This document shows positions 9,248 to 18,628 of a stretch of 64,000 bases of DNA, one piece after another (within the stretch, counting starts at the first letter, position 1; the number at the start of each line of letters is the position of its first letter). The position numbers and the translations under genes were made by a program. Source of the DNA: Streptococcus sp. Marseille-Q0941 (GTDB taxonomy: Bacteria; Bacillota; Bacilli; Lactobacillales; Streptococcaceae); assembly GCF_943736975.1 (NCBI RefSeq), contig NZ_CALSFO010000001.1, positions 89,984 through 153,983 of the forward strand, in the 5' to 3' direction. A model generated the notes under the pieces. That model was not told the DNA's origin. It did not search any database and saw nothing but the letters and a program-made list of their open reading frames with translations.

Positions 9248-10228
9248 ATGCTAGTTTCTATCTTTACTGGAATCCTTACTTTTGTTCTCACAGTAGTAGG
9301 AATTCCAGCCTTTATCCGTTTTTACCACAAAGCACAAATTACCGGTCAGCAGATGCACGAGGATGTGAAACAACACCAGGCAAAAGCTGGGACACCAACA
9401 ATGGGGGGAGTCGTCTTTCTCGTAACAAGTGTTTTCGTTAGTTTAGTTCTTGCTCTTTTGACCAATCAACTAACGAATAATGTAGGAATGATCCTCTTTA
9501 TCCTAGTCTTATATGGTTTAGTTGGTTTCTTAGATGATTTCCTCAAAGTTTTCCGTAAAATCAACGAAGGGCTCAATCCTAAACAAAAACTCTTGCTTCA
9601 GTTAGTAGGAGGAGTTATCTTCTATTTCTTTTATGAAAGAGGAGGAGATATCTTAAATGTATTTGGGTATCCATTGCACTTAGGATTCCTTTATATATTC
9701 TTTGCTCTCTTCTGGTTGGTTGGTTTTTCGAATGCGGTTAACTTGACTGACGGGATTGATGGATTAGCAAGTATTTCAGTAGTGATTAGTTTATCTGCTT
9801 ATGGAGTCATTGCTTATGTACAAAATCAGGTGGATATCTTGTTAGTCATTATAGCTATGATTGGTGGTCTTCTCGGTTTCTTTGTCTTTAATCATAAACC
9901 TGCTAAAGTATTTATGGGAGATGTGGGAAGTCTTTCTCTTGGAGGGATGTTGGCTGCAATTTCTATGGCGTTGCACCAAGAATGGACACTTCTCTTTATT
10001 GGTATTGTTTATGTCTTTGAAACCACATCGGTTATGATGCAAGTTAGCTACTTTAAGTTGAGTGGCGGCAAACGTATCTTCCGAATGACACCAGTTCACC
10101 ACCATTTTGAGTTGGGTGGCTTTTCTGGTAACGGTCAAGCCTGGAGTGAGTGGAAGGTCGACTTCTTCTTCTGGGGAGTAGGTTTACTTGCAAGTCTTGT
10201 AACTTTAACTTTTATGTATTTATTCTAA
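9248..10228 (+). CDS. mraY: Phospho-N-acetylmuramoyl-pentapeptide-transferase
   Basis: 326 residues, about ten membrane helices. MraY transfers phospho-MurNAc-pentapeptide to undecaprenyl phosphate, making lipid I. Visible family motifs are LDDFLKV (catalytic Asp pair), [25 protein letters not shown] and the C-terminal VHHHFE. ATG 9248 follows the pbp2X stop by one base, and GGAG lies in the end of pbp2X, so translation is probably coupled. A strong terminator at 10227 closes the four-gene unit. Confidence 0.95.
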   Translation: MLVSIFTGILTFVLTVVGIPAFIRFYHKAQITGQQMHEDVKQHQAKAGTPTMGGVVFLVTSVFVSLVLALLTNQLTNNVGMILFILVLYGLVGFLDDFLKVFRKINEGLNPKQKLLLQLVGGVIFYFFYERGGDILNVFGYPLHLGFLYIFFALFWLVGFSNAVNLTDGIDGLASISVVISLSAYGVIAYVQNQVDILLVIIAMIGGLLGFFVFNHKPAKVFMGDVGSLSLGGMLAAISMALHQEWTLLFIGIVYVFETTSVMMQVSYFKLSGGKRIFRMTPVHHHFELGGFSGNGQAWSEWKVDFFFWGVGLLASLVTLTFMYLF

Positions 10229-10258
10229 AAGAGAAGAACCTTAGTTCTTCTCTTTTTA
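10227..10258 (+). terminator. Terminator after mraY
   Basis: AAAAGAGAAGAAC (10227-10239) pairs perfectly with GTTCTTCTCTTTT (10244-10256) around CTTA and ends in a T-run. It overlaps the last base pair of the mraY stop. Confidence 0.9.
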
Positions 10259-10308
10259 TTTCCTGTTATTTTCAATTGATGAATCCCTTTCTCAAAAAAT
10301 TAAAATTA

Positions 10309-10317
10309 TGGTAAAAT
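10309..10317 (+). promoter_or_regulatory. Extended -10 promoter of the membrane protein gene
   Basis: TGGTAAAAT, 21 bases before ATG 10339. No convincing -35 is present. A weak AAGATGAG ribosome site lies between the predicted start of transcription and the ATG. Confidence 0.5.
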
Positions 10318-10338
10318 GGAGAAAAGAAAGATGAGATT

Positions 10339-10860
10339 ATGAGTTACTTTAAAAAATATATATTTGACAAATCTAAGTTTAAATTAGGCATGCGAACCTT
10401 CAAAACAGGAATTGCTGTTTTTTTGGTTCTCATGATTTTTGGTTTTTTTGGATGGAAGGGGCTTCAAATCGGAGCACTTACAGCTGTTTTTAGTTTAAGA
10501 GAAGACTTTGATAAGAGTGTTCACTTCGGGACATCACGTATTTTAGGAAATAGTATCGGTGGTTTTTATGCCCTAATTTTCTTCCTTTTAAATAATCTTT
10601 TTCACGGCGCCTTCTGGGTAACCCTTCTGGTTGTTCCGATTTGCACCATGTTAACCATTATGACAAATGTTGCTATGAACAACAAGTCAGGGGTCATTGG
10701 AGGAGTTGCAGCTATGTTGATTATTACCCTATCAATTCCAACTGGTGAGACCGTTTTGTACGTGTTTGCCCGAGTTTTTGAAACATTTATGGGTGTTTTC
10801 GTGGCAATTCTAGTCAATTACGATATCGATCGTTTACGGAGTCTTTTGCAGAAAAAATAA
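10339..10860 (+). CDS. Aromatic acid exporter-like membrane protein (DUF939 type)
   Basis: 173 residues with about four membrane helices. It has the short FUSC/ArAE_1-like N-terminal domain: FKLGMRTFKTGIAVFL, then an ALTAVFSLREDFDKSVHFGTSRILGNSIGG-like segment (residues about 45-75). No cytoplasmic ArAE C-terminal domain is present, so it is shorter than full exporters. It lies between the mraY terminator and the glnR promoter and ends 6 bases before the GlnR box. The substrate and even an export role are inference from the family name. Confidence 0.65.
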   Translation: MSYFKKYIFDKSKFKLGMRTFKTGIAVFLVLMIFGFFGWKGLQIGALTAVFSLREDFDKSVHFGTSRILGNSIGGFYALIFFLLNNLFHGAFWVTLLVVPICTMLTIMTNVAMNNKSGVIGGVAAMLIITLSIPTGETVLYVFARVFETFMGVFVAILVNYDIDRLRSLLQKK

Positions 10861-10866
10861 AAATTA

Positions 10867-10883
10867 TGTCACAAGATATGACA
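10867..10883 (+). promoter_or_regulatory. GlnR operator of glnRA
   Basis: TGTCA-N7-TGACA fits the GlnR/TnrA box TGTNA-N7-TNACA exactly. It lies just upstream of the -35 of the glnR promoter, which fits autoregulation by GlnR when glutamine is plentiful. Confidence 0.88.
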
Positions 10884-10890
10884 TAAATAA

Positions 10891-10919
10891 TTGACGATTG
10901 AATTTTTTTAGACTATAAT
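10891..10919 (+). promoter_or_regulatory. glnRA promoter
   Basis: TTGACG (10891-10896), a 17-base spacer, TATAAT (10914-10919). The leader is about 18 bases. Confidence 0.88.
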
Positions 10920-10943
10920 AGACAGAAAGAAGAGGAAGTGCAC

Positions 10944-11300
10944 ATGAAGGAAAAAGAATTTCGTCGCAATATGGCAGTTTTCCCCATTGGCAGTGTTATG
11001 AAGTTGACCGATCTCTCAGCGCGTCAAATTCGTTATTATGAAGATCAAGAGTTGATAAAACCTGATCGAAACGAAGGTAATCGCCGGATGTATTCTTTAA
11101 ATGATATGGATCGATTGCTTGAGATTAAGGACTATATCTCTGAAGGCCATAATATTGCTGCCATCAAGAAAAAATATGCTGAACGTGAAGCGAAATCTAA
11201 AAAACCAGTCAGTCAAACTGAAGTGCGTCGAGCGCTTCGGAGTGAGGTTCTTCAACAAAGTCGCTTCGCTTCTCAACAATCACCCTTTGGTCGCGGTTAG
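10944..11300 (+). CDS. glnR: Nitrogen-responsive repressor GlnR
   Basis: 118-residue MerR-family regulator that, with feedback-inhibited glutamine synthetase as partner, represses nitrogen genes. The winged helix-turn-helix is at about 12-60 (MKLTDLSARQIRYYEDQELIKP), and the C-terminal tail ends QSPFGRG as in pneumococcal GlnR. I chose ATG 10944 over GTG 10938: AGAGGA lies 7 bases before it and MKEKEFRRN is the family N-terminus. It is followed at 35 bases by glnA in one operon under the GlnR box. Confidence 0.94.
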   Translation: MKEKEFRRNMAVFPIGSVMKLTDLSARQIRYYEDQELIKPDRNEGNRRMYSLNDMDRLLEIKDYISEGHNIAAIKKKYAEREAKSKKPVSQTEVRRALRSEVLQQSRFASQQSPFGRG

Positions 11301-11335
11301 GCAACCGCTAGTCGTCATTTATAAGGAGAAAAAAC

Positions 11336-12682
11336 ATGACAATCACAGCTGCAGATATTCGTCGTGAAGTTAAGGAGAAGAATGTAACCTTTATTCGCCT
11401 CATGTTTTCAGATATTTTGGGAACCATGAAAAACGTCGAAATTCCTGCTACAGATGAACAATTAGATAAAGTCTTGTCGAACAAGGCTATGTTTGATGGA
11501 TCTTCTATTGAAGGTTTTGTTCGTATTAACGAATCTGATATGTATTTGTATCCAGATTTGGATACTTGGACAGTCTTCCCGTGGGGAGATGAGAACGGTA
11601 GTGTCGCAGGATTGATTTGTGATGTCTATACAACAGAAGGTGAACCGTTTGCAGGGGACCCTCGTGGCAATCTTAAACGAGCACTTCGCCACATGGAAGA
11701 ACTTGGATTCAAGTCTTTCAACCTTGGACCAGAGCCAGAATTCTTCCTATTTAAATTAGATGAAAATGGAGATCCAACTCTCGAGGTAAATGACAAGGGT
11801 GGTTACTTTGACTTGGCACCTACAGACCTTGCGGACAATACACGTCGTGAAATTGTGAATGTCTTGACCAAGATGGGATTTGAAGTAGAAGCCAGTCACC
11901 ATGAAGTTGCTGTAGGTCAACACGAGATTGACTTTAAGTATGATGAAGTTCTTCGAGCTTGTGATAAGATTCAAATCTTTAAACTTGTTGTAAAAACAAT
12001 TGCTCGCAAACATGGACTTTATGCAACCTTTATGGCTAAACCAAAATTTGGTATTGCTGGTTCAGGGATGCATTGTAATATGTCCTTGTTTGATGCGGAA
12101 GGAAACAATGCCTTCTTTGATCCAAATGATCCAAAAGGAATGCAGTTGTCAGAAACAGCCTACCACTTCCTTGGTGGTTTGATCAAACACGCCTACAACT
12201 ATACAGCGATCATGAACCCAACCGTTAACTCATACAAACGTTTGGTTCCAGGTTATGAAGCCCCTGTTTATATTGCATGGGCAGGTCGCAACCGTTCACC
12301 ACTTGTCCGCGTACCAGCTTCACGTGGTATGGGAACTCGTCTCGAGTTGCGCTCAGTAGATCCAATGGCTAACCCATACATCGCTATGGCTGTTCTTTTG
12401 GAAGTCGGTTTGAATGGTATTGAAAACAAAATTGAAGCACCAGCACCAATCGAAGAAAACATCTATATCATGACTGCTGAAGAACGTAAAGAAGCTGGCA
12501 TTACTGACCTTCCATCAACTCTTCACAATGCTTTGAAAGCTTTGACAGAAGACGAAGTGGTTAAAGCAGCGCTGGGTGAGCACATCTACACTAGCTTCCT
12601 TGAAGCTAAACGAATCGAGTGGGCAAGCTACGCAACCTTCGTTTCACAATGGGAAATTGACAACTACCTAGATCTATACTAA
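11336..12682 (+). CDS. glnA: Glutamine synthetase, type I
   Basis: 448 residues; makes glutamine from glutamate, ammonia and ATP. It is the short GSI-alpha form of Firmicutes. Visible motifs are FDGSSIEGF near the N-terminus, GPEPEFFLF, the ATP-site [24 protein letters not shown] and the glutamate-site NRSPLVRVP. This form is not adenylylated and is feedback-inhibited, and the inhibited enzyme acts as chaperone for GlnR. Start ATG 11336 follows AAGGAG. Downstream lies a dispersed repeat that also supplies a terminator. Confidence 0.96.
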   Translation: MTITAADIRREVKEKNVTFIRLMFSDILGTMKNVEIPATDEQLDKVLSNKAMFDGSSIEGFVRINESDMYLYPDLDTWTVFPWGDENGSVAGLICDVYTTEGEPFAGDPRGNLKRALRHMEELGFKSFNLGPEPEFFLFKLDENGDPTLEVNDKGGYFDLAPTDLADNTRREIVNVLTKMGFEVEASHHEVAVGQHEIDFKYDEVLRACDKIQIFKLVVKTIARKHGLYATFMAKPKFGIAGSGMHCNMSLFDAEGNNAFFDPNDPKGMQLSETAYHFLGGLIKHAYNYTAIMNPTVNSYKRLVPGYEAPVYIAWAGRNRSPLVRVPASRGMGTRLELRSVDPMANPYIAMAVLLEVGLNGIENKIEAPAPIEENIYIMTAEERKEAGITDLPSTLHNALKALTEDEVVKAALGEHIYTSFLEAKRIEWASYATFVSQWEIDNYLDLY

Positions 12683-12694
12683 TGATAAACAGAA

Positions 12695-12876
12695 GAGGCT
12701 GGGACAAAAGTCCTAGCCTCTCAATTGTCTTTGGATTGTCGAGCAAGACGCAGTAGTTGAGTGGACTCTACTACGCTGATTTCATCAGCTTTTATAGCCC
12801 TACTCAACTGTGCGGAGGTGGGACGACGAAATCGAATTTTAACGAATTACCGATTTCTGTCCCACTCTCTTTTTTT
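12695..12876 (+). repeat. Dispersed repeat of about 180 bp, copy 1
   Basis: Nearly identical (about 10 differences by eye, about 94%) to 37060-37240, same orientation. It starts with the hairpin GAGGCTGGGAC-AAAA-GTCCTAGCCTC. The middle can pair GCAGTAGTTGAGT with ACTCAACTGTGC. It ends with GTGGGAC...GAAATCG pairing with CGATTTC.GTCCCAC followed by TCTCTTTTTTT, which can terminate glnA transcription. I believe similar GGGAC elements are common in streptococci but cannot name the family. Confidence 0.85.
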
Positions 12877-12877
12877 C

Positions 12878-12906
12878 TTGCAATTTATATCGAGGTGTGA
12901 TATATT
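12878..12906 (+). promoter_or_regulatory. padR promoter
   Basis: TTGCAA (12878-12883), 17-base spacer, TATATT (12901-12906) with TGA before it (extended -10). Confidence 0.65.
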
Positions 12907-12934
12907 GTATATAACGAGGTGCGATATATCGAGC
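12887..12934 (+). promoter_or_regulatory. Tandem operator of the PadR regulator
   Basis: Two direct repeats 24 bases apart share CGAGGTGYGATATAT (from 12891 and 12915). Each unit is also a near inverted repeat, ATATC-N7-GATAT in the first. The first repeat covers the -35/-10 spacer and the -10. PadR proteins usually repress their own operon, so autoregulation is the likely role. Confidence 0.65.
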
Positions 12935-12954
12935 TAAAGAGGAGGTCTGGTTAA

Positions 12955-13275
12955 ATGGAATTAACGGATAAGATTAGACGGGTCTATCTTCCTATGACTG
13001 AAACGGGTTTTTATATTCTGTTCTGTCTGCAAAAAGAGAACCATGGCTATGGTATTACCCAAAAGGTCAAGGAGATGACAGATTTACAGGTTTCCATTAG
13101 TCCTGGGACTATGTATGGAACCTTGTCAAAGATGGAAAAAGATGGTTTGATTTTCTTTGTTCGCGAAGAGGAAAAGCGAAAGATTTATCAGATAACTGAA
13201 TTGGGACGAAAAGTTTTAGAAATCGAAACCAAACGTATTGAACGACTCTACAGAAACAGTCGGGAGGAAGGTTGA
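12955..13275 (+). CDS. PadR-family transcriptional regulator
   Basis: 106 residues, typical of the short PadR subfamily 2. The winged helix spans most of the protein: GYGITQKVKEMTDLQVSISPGTMYGTLSKMEKDGLIFF, then the wing EEKRKIYQITELGRKVL. Start ATG 12955 follows GGAGG. The next gene starts at ATG 13275, overlapping the TGA stop by one base. Such regulators respond to small molecules or stress and control the neighbouring membrane protein genes; the signal here is unknown. Confidence 0.88.
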   Translation: MELTDKIRRVYLPMTETGFYILFCLQKENHGYGITQKVKEMTDLQVSISPGTMYGTLSKMEKDGLIFFVREEEKRKIYQITELGRKVLEIETKRIERLYRNSREEG

Positions 13276-13850
13276 TGGAAAAGAAAATTGTTTATCGGAT
13301 TGTTACGATCGCTGATTATGAGAGGGAGGCAGTTTTTCTCGGGGAAATGCATGCTAAGGGCTGGAAACTTGAGAAAGTAAGCTACTCTAACTTAGTAGTT
13401 GCGGTTAAGTATAGTTTTGAAAAGTGCCAACCGGAGCAGGTGGCTTATCAGTTGGATTTTTATCCTATGAAAAAGTCAGAGAGAGCTTCCTATTTACAAC
13501 TGTTTAAAGATTGTGGCTGGGAGCATGTTACAGACTTTAATGGTTTCTCCTACTTTAGAAAGCATCATTCTGGAATTGAGTCGGATGCCGAGTTTGAAAT
13601 TTATAATGACTCGGCCGGGAAGTTTGCTATGATCAAACGGATTTTAATAATGCGGATGCTTCCTATCTTGCTTCTATTTTCAGCTCTACTACCGGTTTTC
13701 TCAAAGCTTGTCAGTGGAGTTAGTTATTTCAGTTGGGAATTGTTTTTGATTTTCATAATAGATGGTGTTTTATTGATAGTATTTGCGATTCAGATTTCTT
13801 ATATTCTTTGGAGATTGTTTCAAAAATGGAAAGTATTATCTGATAAATAA
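13275..13850 (+). CDS. DUF2812 membrane protein (first of two)
   Basis: 191 residues. The N-terminal half (about 1-95) is the DUF2812 domain, with the recurring pattern DYEREAVFLGEMHAKGWKL and later FKDCGWEHV. Two membrane helices follow at about 118-140 and 150-175. Function unknown. I chose ATG 13275, which overlaps the padR stop (TGATG) with GGAGG upstream, over a TTG one codon earlier. It is related to the next gene, so the two may form a heteromer, and the PadR regulator upstream probably controls both. Confidence 0.75.
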   Translation: MEKKIVYRIVTIADYEREAVFLGEMHAKGWKLEKVSYSNLVVAVKYSFEKCQPEQVAYQLDFYPMKKSERASYLQLFKDCGWEHVTDFNGFSYFRKHHSGIESDAEFEIYNDSAGKFAMIKRILIMRMLPILLLFSALLPVFSKLVSGVSYFSWELFLIFIIDGVLLIVFAIQISYILWRLFQKWKVLSDK

Positions 13851-13884
13851 AACAATGTATGTTTTCTAATTTGGAGGAAGGATT

Positions 13885-14397
13885 ATGAAAAGTAAAGCAC
13901 AATTTCGGATTTTTACCATTCTTGATTTGGACAAGGAAGAAGAATATTTACATGAGATGCATTTGAAAGGTTGGAGGTATAGAACTAGTCGTTTTGGTTT
14001 TTTCTATTTTGACCAATGTCAACCGGAAGATATCATCTACCGTATCTATGATTCTAGATTTCTTAAAAAGTATAAACATGAACTGCAAGATTTTAGAAAT
14101 AGAGGTTGGGAACTGATAGAAACAGGTTCTTGTTCAATTCTTCGTAAATCATCTTCTGATTTACTTCCAGAGGATCAAGTCTATATGAGTAAGACTCTCA
14201 GGTGGGAAGTTATGCAGTATAGACTTCGTTCATGTACAGCTGCTTTCTCGGGTGGTCTTGTTGTTTGTATGAGTTTGTTTCGTGAAAATCTTTCTCAATC
14301 TTTCTTCCTTATTTTTGCCCTTTATGCCCTCATAATTTCTTATCTAATTTATAATTTTTATAGACTTAAAAAGAAATATCTTGATAATGTAAGATGA
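13885..14397 (+). CDS. DUF2812 membrane protein (second of two)
   Basis: 170 residues, a paralogue of the preceding gene with the same plan: DKEEEYLHEMHLKGWRY and FRNRGWEL in the N-terminal domain, then two membrane helices at about 115-160. TTGGAGGA precedes ATG 13885. Function unknown. The gap of 34 bases suggests one operon with padR. CIRCE 1, 24 bases downstream, can fold as its terminator. Confidence 0.72.
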   Translation: MKSKAQFRIFTILDLDKEEEYLHEMHLKGWRYRTSRFGFFYFDQCQPEDIIYRIYDSRFLKKYKHELQDFRNRGWELIETGSCSILRKSSSDLLPEDQVYMSKTLRWEVMQYRLRSCTAAFSGGLVVCMSLFRENLSQSFFLIFALYALIISYLIYNFYRLKKKYLDNVR

Positions 14398-14421
14398 TTT
14401 TCTAGGTCCTCAGACTGATTT

Positions 14422-14448
14422 TTAGCACTCTTGGTAAAAGAGTGCTAA
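14422..14448 (+). promoter_or_regulatory. CIRCE operator 1 (HrcA), also a possible terminator
   Basis: TTAGCACTC-N9-GAGTGCTAA, a perfect CIRCE inverted repeat. It is followed by TTTTTTG, so the same hairpin could end transcription from the padR operon. It lies 17 bases upstream of the hrcA -35. Confidence 0.93.
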
Positions 14449-14465
14449 TTTTTTGAGTTTTTGTC

Positions 14466-14493
14466 TTGACATTCTTTTCTAAGGGTGTATAAT
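14466..14493 (+). promoter_or_regulatory. hrcA operon promoter
   Basis: TTGACA (14466-14471), 16-base spacer, TATAAT (14488-14493), a near-consensus SigA promoter flanked on both sides by CIRCE sites. Confidence 0.92.
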
Positions 14494-14504
14494 AGAATCA
14501 TAAG

Positions 14505-14531
14505 TTAGCACTTGGGTGTGACGAGTGCTAA
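14505..14531 (+). promoter_or_regulatory. CIRCE operator 2 (HrcA)
   Basis: TTAGCACTT-N9-GAGTGCTAA, one change from the perfect repeat. It covers the transcription start and early leader of hrcA. Confidence 0.93.
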
Positions 14532-14558
14532 AAAGATCTATCAGAGAGGAGTGGCGAG

Positions 14559-15593
14559 ATGGTTACGGAACGTCAGCAGAATATTTTAAATCTGATTATT
14601 GACATCTTTACCAAAACGCATGAACCTGTTGGATCTAAAGCCTTGCAAGAGTCTATCAACTCTAGTAGCGCTACCATTCGAAATGATATGGCGGCTCTAG
14701 AAAAGCAAGGTTTGCTTGAAAAGGCGCATACTTCCAGTGGTCGGATGCCGAGTGTAGCTGGTTTTCAATACTATGTCAAACACTCTTTATCCTTTGACCG
14801 TTTAGCTGAGAATCAAGTTTATGAGATTGTAAAAGCCTTTGATCAAGAGTTCTTCAAGCTTGAGGATATTCTTCAAGAGGCGACGAAAATCTTGTCAGAC
14901 TTGAGTGGCTGTACGGTTGTAGCACTGGATGTAGAGCCAAGTAGGCAGAAGTTGACGGCTTTTGACATCGTTGTTCTCGGGCAACATACAGCTCTTGCTG
15001 TTTTTACACTTGATGAGTCTAGAACAGTTACCAGTCAGTTTTTGATTCCGAGAAATTTCTTGCAGGAGGATTTAAATCGCCTCAAGACCATGATTCAAGA
15101 ACGTTTCTTGGAACAGACTGTTTTGGATATTCACTACAAGATTCGGACAGAGATTCCGCAAATTATCCAACGTTACTTCACAACAACGGATAACGTTATG
15201 GATCTCGTCGAACATATTTTCAAAGAAATGTTCAATGAAAATATCGTAGTTTCTGGAAAAGTAAATCTTTTGAATTTCGCTAATTTAGCGGCCTATCAAT
15301 TTTTTGATCAGCCACAAAAGGTAGCTTTGGAGATTCGAGAAGGTCTGCATGAAGATCAGATGCAAAATGTCCGTGTTGCAGATAGTCAAGAATCCTGTCT
15401 TGCTGACTTAGCAGTGATTAGCAGTAAGTTCCTGATTCCCTATCGTGGGTTTGGAATTCTTGCGATTATAGGTCCAGTTCATCTGGATTATCAACAATTG
15501 GTCAATCAACTTAATGTTGTCAACCGAGTTTTGACTATGAAGTTGACGGATTTTTACCGCTATCTCAGTAGCAATCACTATGAAGTGAATTAA
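14559..15593 (+). CDS. hrcA: Heat-shock repressor HrcA
   Basis: 344 residues. HrcA binds CIRCE sites and represses class I heat-shock operons; GroEL supports its activity. The N-terminal helix-turn-helix ([24 protein letters not shown], then [30 protein letters not shown]) is typical and is followed by the GAF-like dimerisation region. It lies directly behind two CIRCE sites, so it is autoregulated, and it heads hrcA-grpE-dnaK. Start ATG 14559 follows AGAGGAG. Confidence 0.95.
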   Translation: MVTERQQNILNLIIDIFTKTHEPVGSKALQESINSSSATIRNDMAALEKQGLLEKAHTSSGRMPSVAGFQYYVKHSLSFDRLAENQVYEIVKAFDQEFFKLEDILQEATKILSDLSGCTVVALDVEPSRQKLTAFDIVVLGQHTALAVFTLDESRTVTSQFLIPRNFLQEDLNRLKTMIQERFLEQTVLDIHYKIRTEIPQIIQRYFTTTDNVMDLVEHIFKEMFNENIVVSGKVNLLNFANLAAYQFFDQPQKVALEIREGLHEDQMQNVRVADSQESCLADLAVISSKFLIPYRGFGILAIIGPVHLDYQQLVNQLNVVNRVLTMKLTDFYRYLSSNHYEVN

Positions 15594-15619
15594 GATTGAA
15601 ATCATTAAAGGAGGCGAAA

Positions 15620-16123
15620 ATGGCCCAAGATATAAAAAATGAAGAAATAAAAGAAGAGGAAGTTGTAGAGGAAACCAACCAACCTTCTGAATTAGAAGAA
15701 GCACAAGCGCGTGCTGAAGAATTTGAAAACAAATATCTTCGTGCCCACGCAGAAATGCAAAACATTCAGCGTCGTGCCAATGAAGAGCGTCAACTCTTGC
15801 AACGCTATCGTAGCCAAGATTTGGCAAAAGCAATCTTACCATCACTTGATAACCTTGAACGCGCCCTTGCAGTTGAAGGATTGACAGATGATGTGAAGAA
15901 GGGCTTGGAAATGGTCCAAGAAAGTTTGATTCACGCTCTAAAAGAAGAAGGAATCGAGGAAATCGCAGCTGATGGAGAGTTTGACCATAACTACCATATG
16001 GCTATTCAAACAGTTCCAGCTGATGATGAGCATCCAGCAGACACCATCGCACAAGTCTTTCAAAAAGGCTACAAACTACATGACCGCATCCTACGCCCAG
16101 CCATGGTAGTTGTTTACAACTAG
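15620..16123 (+). CDS. grpE: Nucleotide exchange factor GrpE
   Basis: 167 residues; releases ADP from DnaK. An acidic, Glu-rich N-terminal tail (about 1-30) is followed by a long coiled coil ([28 protein letters not shown]) and the beta-wing domain ending [21 protein letters not shown] 15620 follows AAAGGAGG with ideal spacing; the in-frame TTG at 15596 lies upstream of that site and is rejected. An unusual 260-base gap holding folded element A separates it from dnaK. Confidence 0.94.
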   Translation: MAQDIKNEEIKEEEVVEETNQPSELEEAQARAEEFENKYLRAHAEMQNIQRRANEERQLLQRYRSQDLAKAILPSLDNLERALAVEGLTDDVKKGLEMVQESLIHALKEEGIEEIAADGEFDHNYHMAIQTVPADDEHPADTIAQVFQKGYKLHDRILRPAMVVVYN

Positions 16124-18207
<2,084 letters not shown>

Positions 18208-18224
18208 GATGCAAAGCCCGTTAA

Positions 18225-18301
18225 AACCTCACAGTGAAAATAGGAAATCTGACGCAGAAACTTTAGTTTCTAGAAAGATTTGTCTTTTTCACCAAGAGGT
18301 T
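18225..18301 (+). repeat. Folded element family C, copy 1
   Basis: Outer helix AACCTC (18225-18230)/GAGGTT (18296-18301), then GTGAAAA/TTTTTCAC. The conserved internal loop TAGGA lies opposite TGTC. Next come helix AATCT/AGATT and tip AGAAAC-TTTA-GTTTCT after the conserved GACGC. The loops match copies 2 and 3 but the outer and tip helices differ in sequence. Confidence 0.75.
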
Positions 18302-18330
18302 AGGGCGTGCTCAATTAGGTAAGATGTTGA

Positions 18331-18418
18331 GGCGTTTAAAAAACGAAAGAAAAATAGGAAGCCATCGCCTTGTGCGTTGCACAAAAGATGGCTTATCCTT
18401 TTTCCGAAGTTTTTAGCC
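18331..18418 (+). repeat. Folded element family C, copy 2
   Basis: GGC (18331-18333)/GCC (18416-18418) and AAAAAC (18339-18344)/GTTTTT (18409-18414) enclose GAAAAATAGGA (18349-18359) and TATCCTTTTTC (18394-18404). The inner helix is AGCCATC/GATGGCT and the tip is TTGTGC-GTT-GCACAA. Conserved loop positions agree with copies 1 and 3 while all variable helices are re-paired. Confidence 0.75.
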
Positions 18419-18439
18419 GAAACTCAGTTAAGCCTAACT

Positions 18440-18563
18440 CGTTAAGAATGACTAATCACTAAAGTGACTGTCATTCTACGGCAATTGCTATGGCGACTTG
18501 CCTAAACGCCTTACTAGTTCTAAAAACAAAGTATAATCGACTTTGTTTTAGAACGTCGTAATG
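18440..18563 (+). repeat. Folded element family B, copy 1
   Basis: Short closing helix GTTA (18441-18444)/TAAT. P1 is GAATGAC (18446-18452)/GTCATTC (18470-18476) with inner TCACT/AGTGA. P2 is GGCAA (18480-18484)/TTGCC (18498-18502) with CTATGG in the loop. The linker TAAACGCCTTACTA follows. P3 is GTTCTAAAAACAAAGT (18517-18532)/ACTTTGTTTTAGAAC (18540-18554), then GTCGTAA. The copy at 63730-63855 has the same linkers with different helix sequences. Confidence 0.75.
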
Positions 18564-18576
18564 AATACGAAGAAAT

Positions 18577-18605
18577 CCAGAGGTTGCAACCCAGCCTCTG
18601 TTTTT
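18577..18605 (+). terminator. Terminator upstream of the DJ-1-like gene
   Basis: CAGAGG (18579-18584 region) pairs with CCTCTG (18595-18600), followed by TTTTT. It closes the hrcA-grpE-dnaK unit together with the folded elements before it. Confidence 0.75.
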
Positions 18606-18614
18606 CGGTAAAAT
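18584..18614 (+). promoter_or_regulatory. Possible promoter of the DJ-1-like gene
   Basis: TTGCAA (18584-18589), 19-base spacer, TAAAAT (18609-18614). It overlaps the terminator hairpin. The start of transcription would be at about 18621, leaving at most an 8-base leader before ATG 18629. Confidence 0.5.
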
Positions 18615-18628
18615 AGAGGATGTTGCGT

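Larger units (their letters stand above)
18208..18619. other. dnaK to DJ-1-like gene intergenic region, packed with folded elements
   Basis: About 410 bases without a gene. In order: family C copy 1, a CTCAA/TTGAG hairpin, family C copy 2, a small AGTTA-AGCC-TAACT hairpin, family B copy 1 and a terminator. I find no ribosome binding site with a credible open frame on either strand. Confidence 0.7.
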
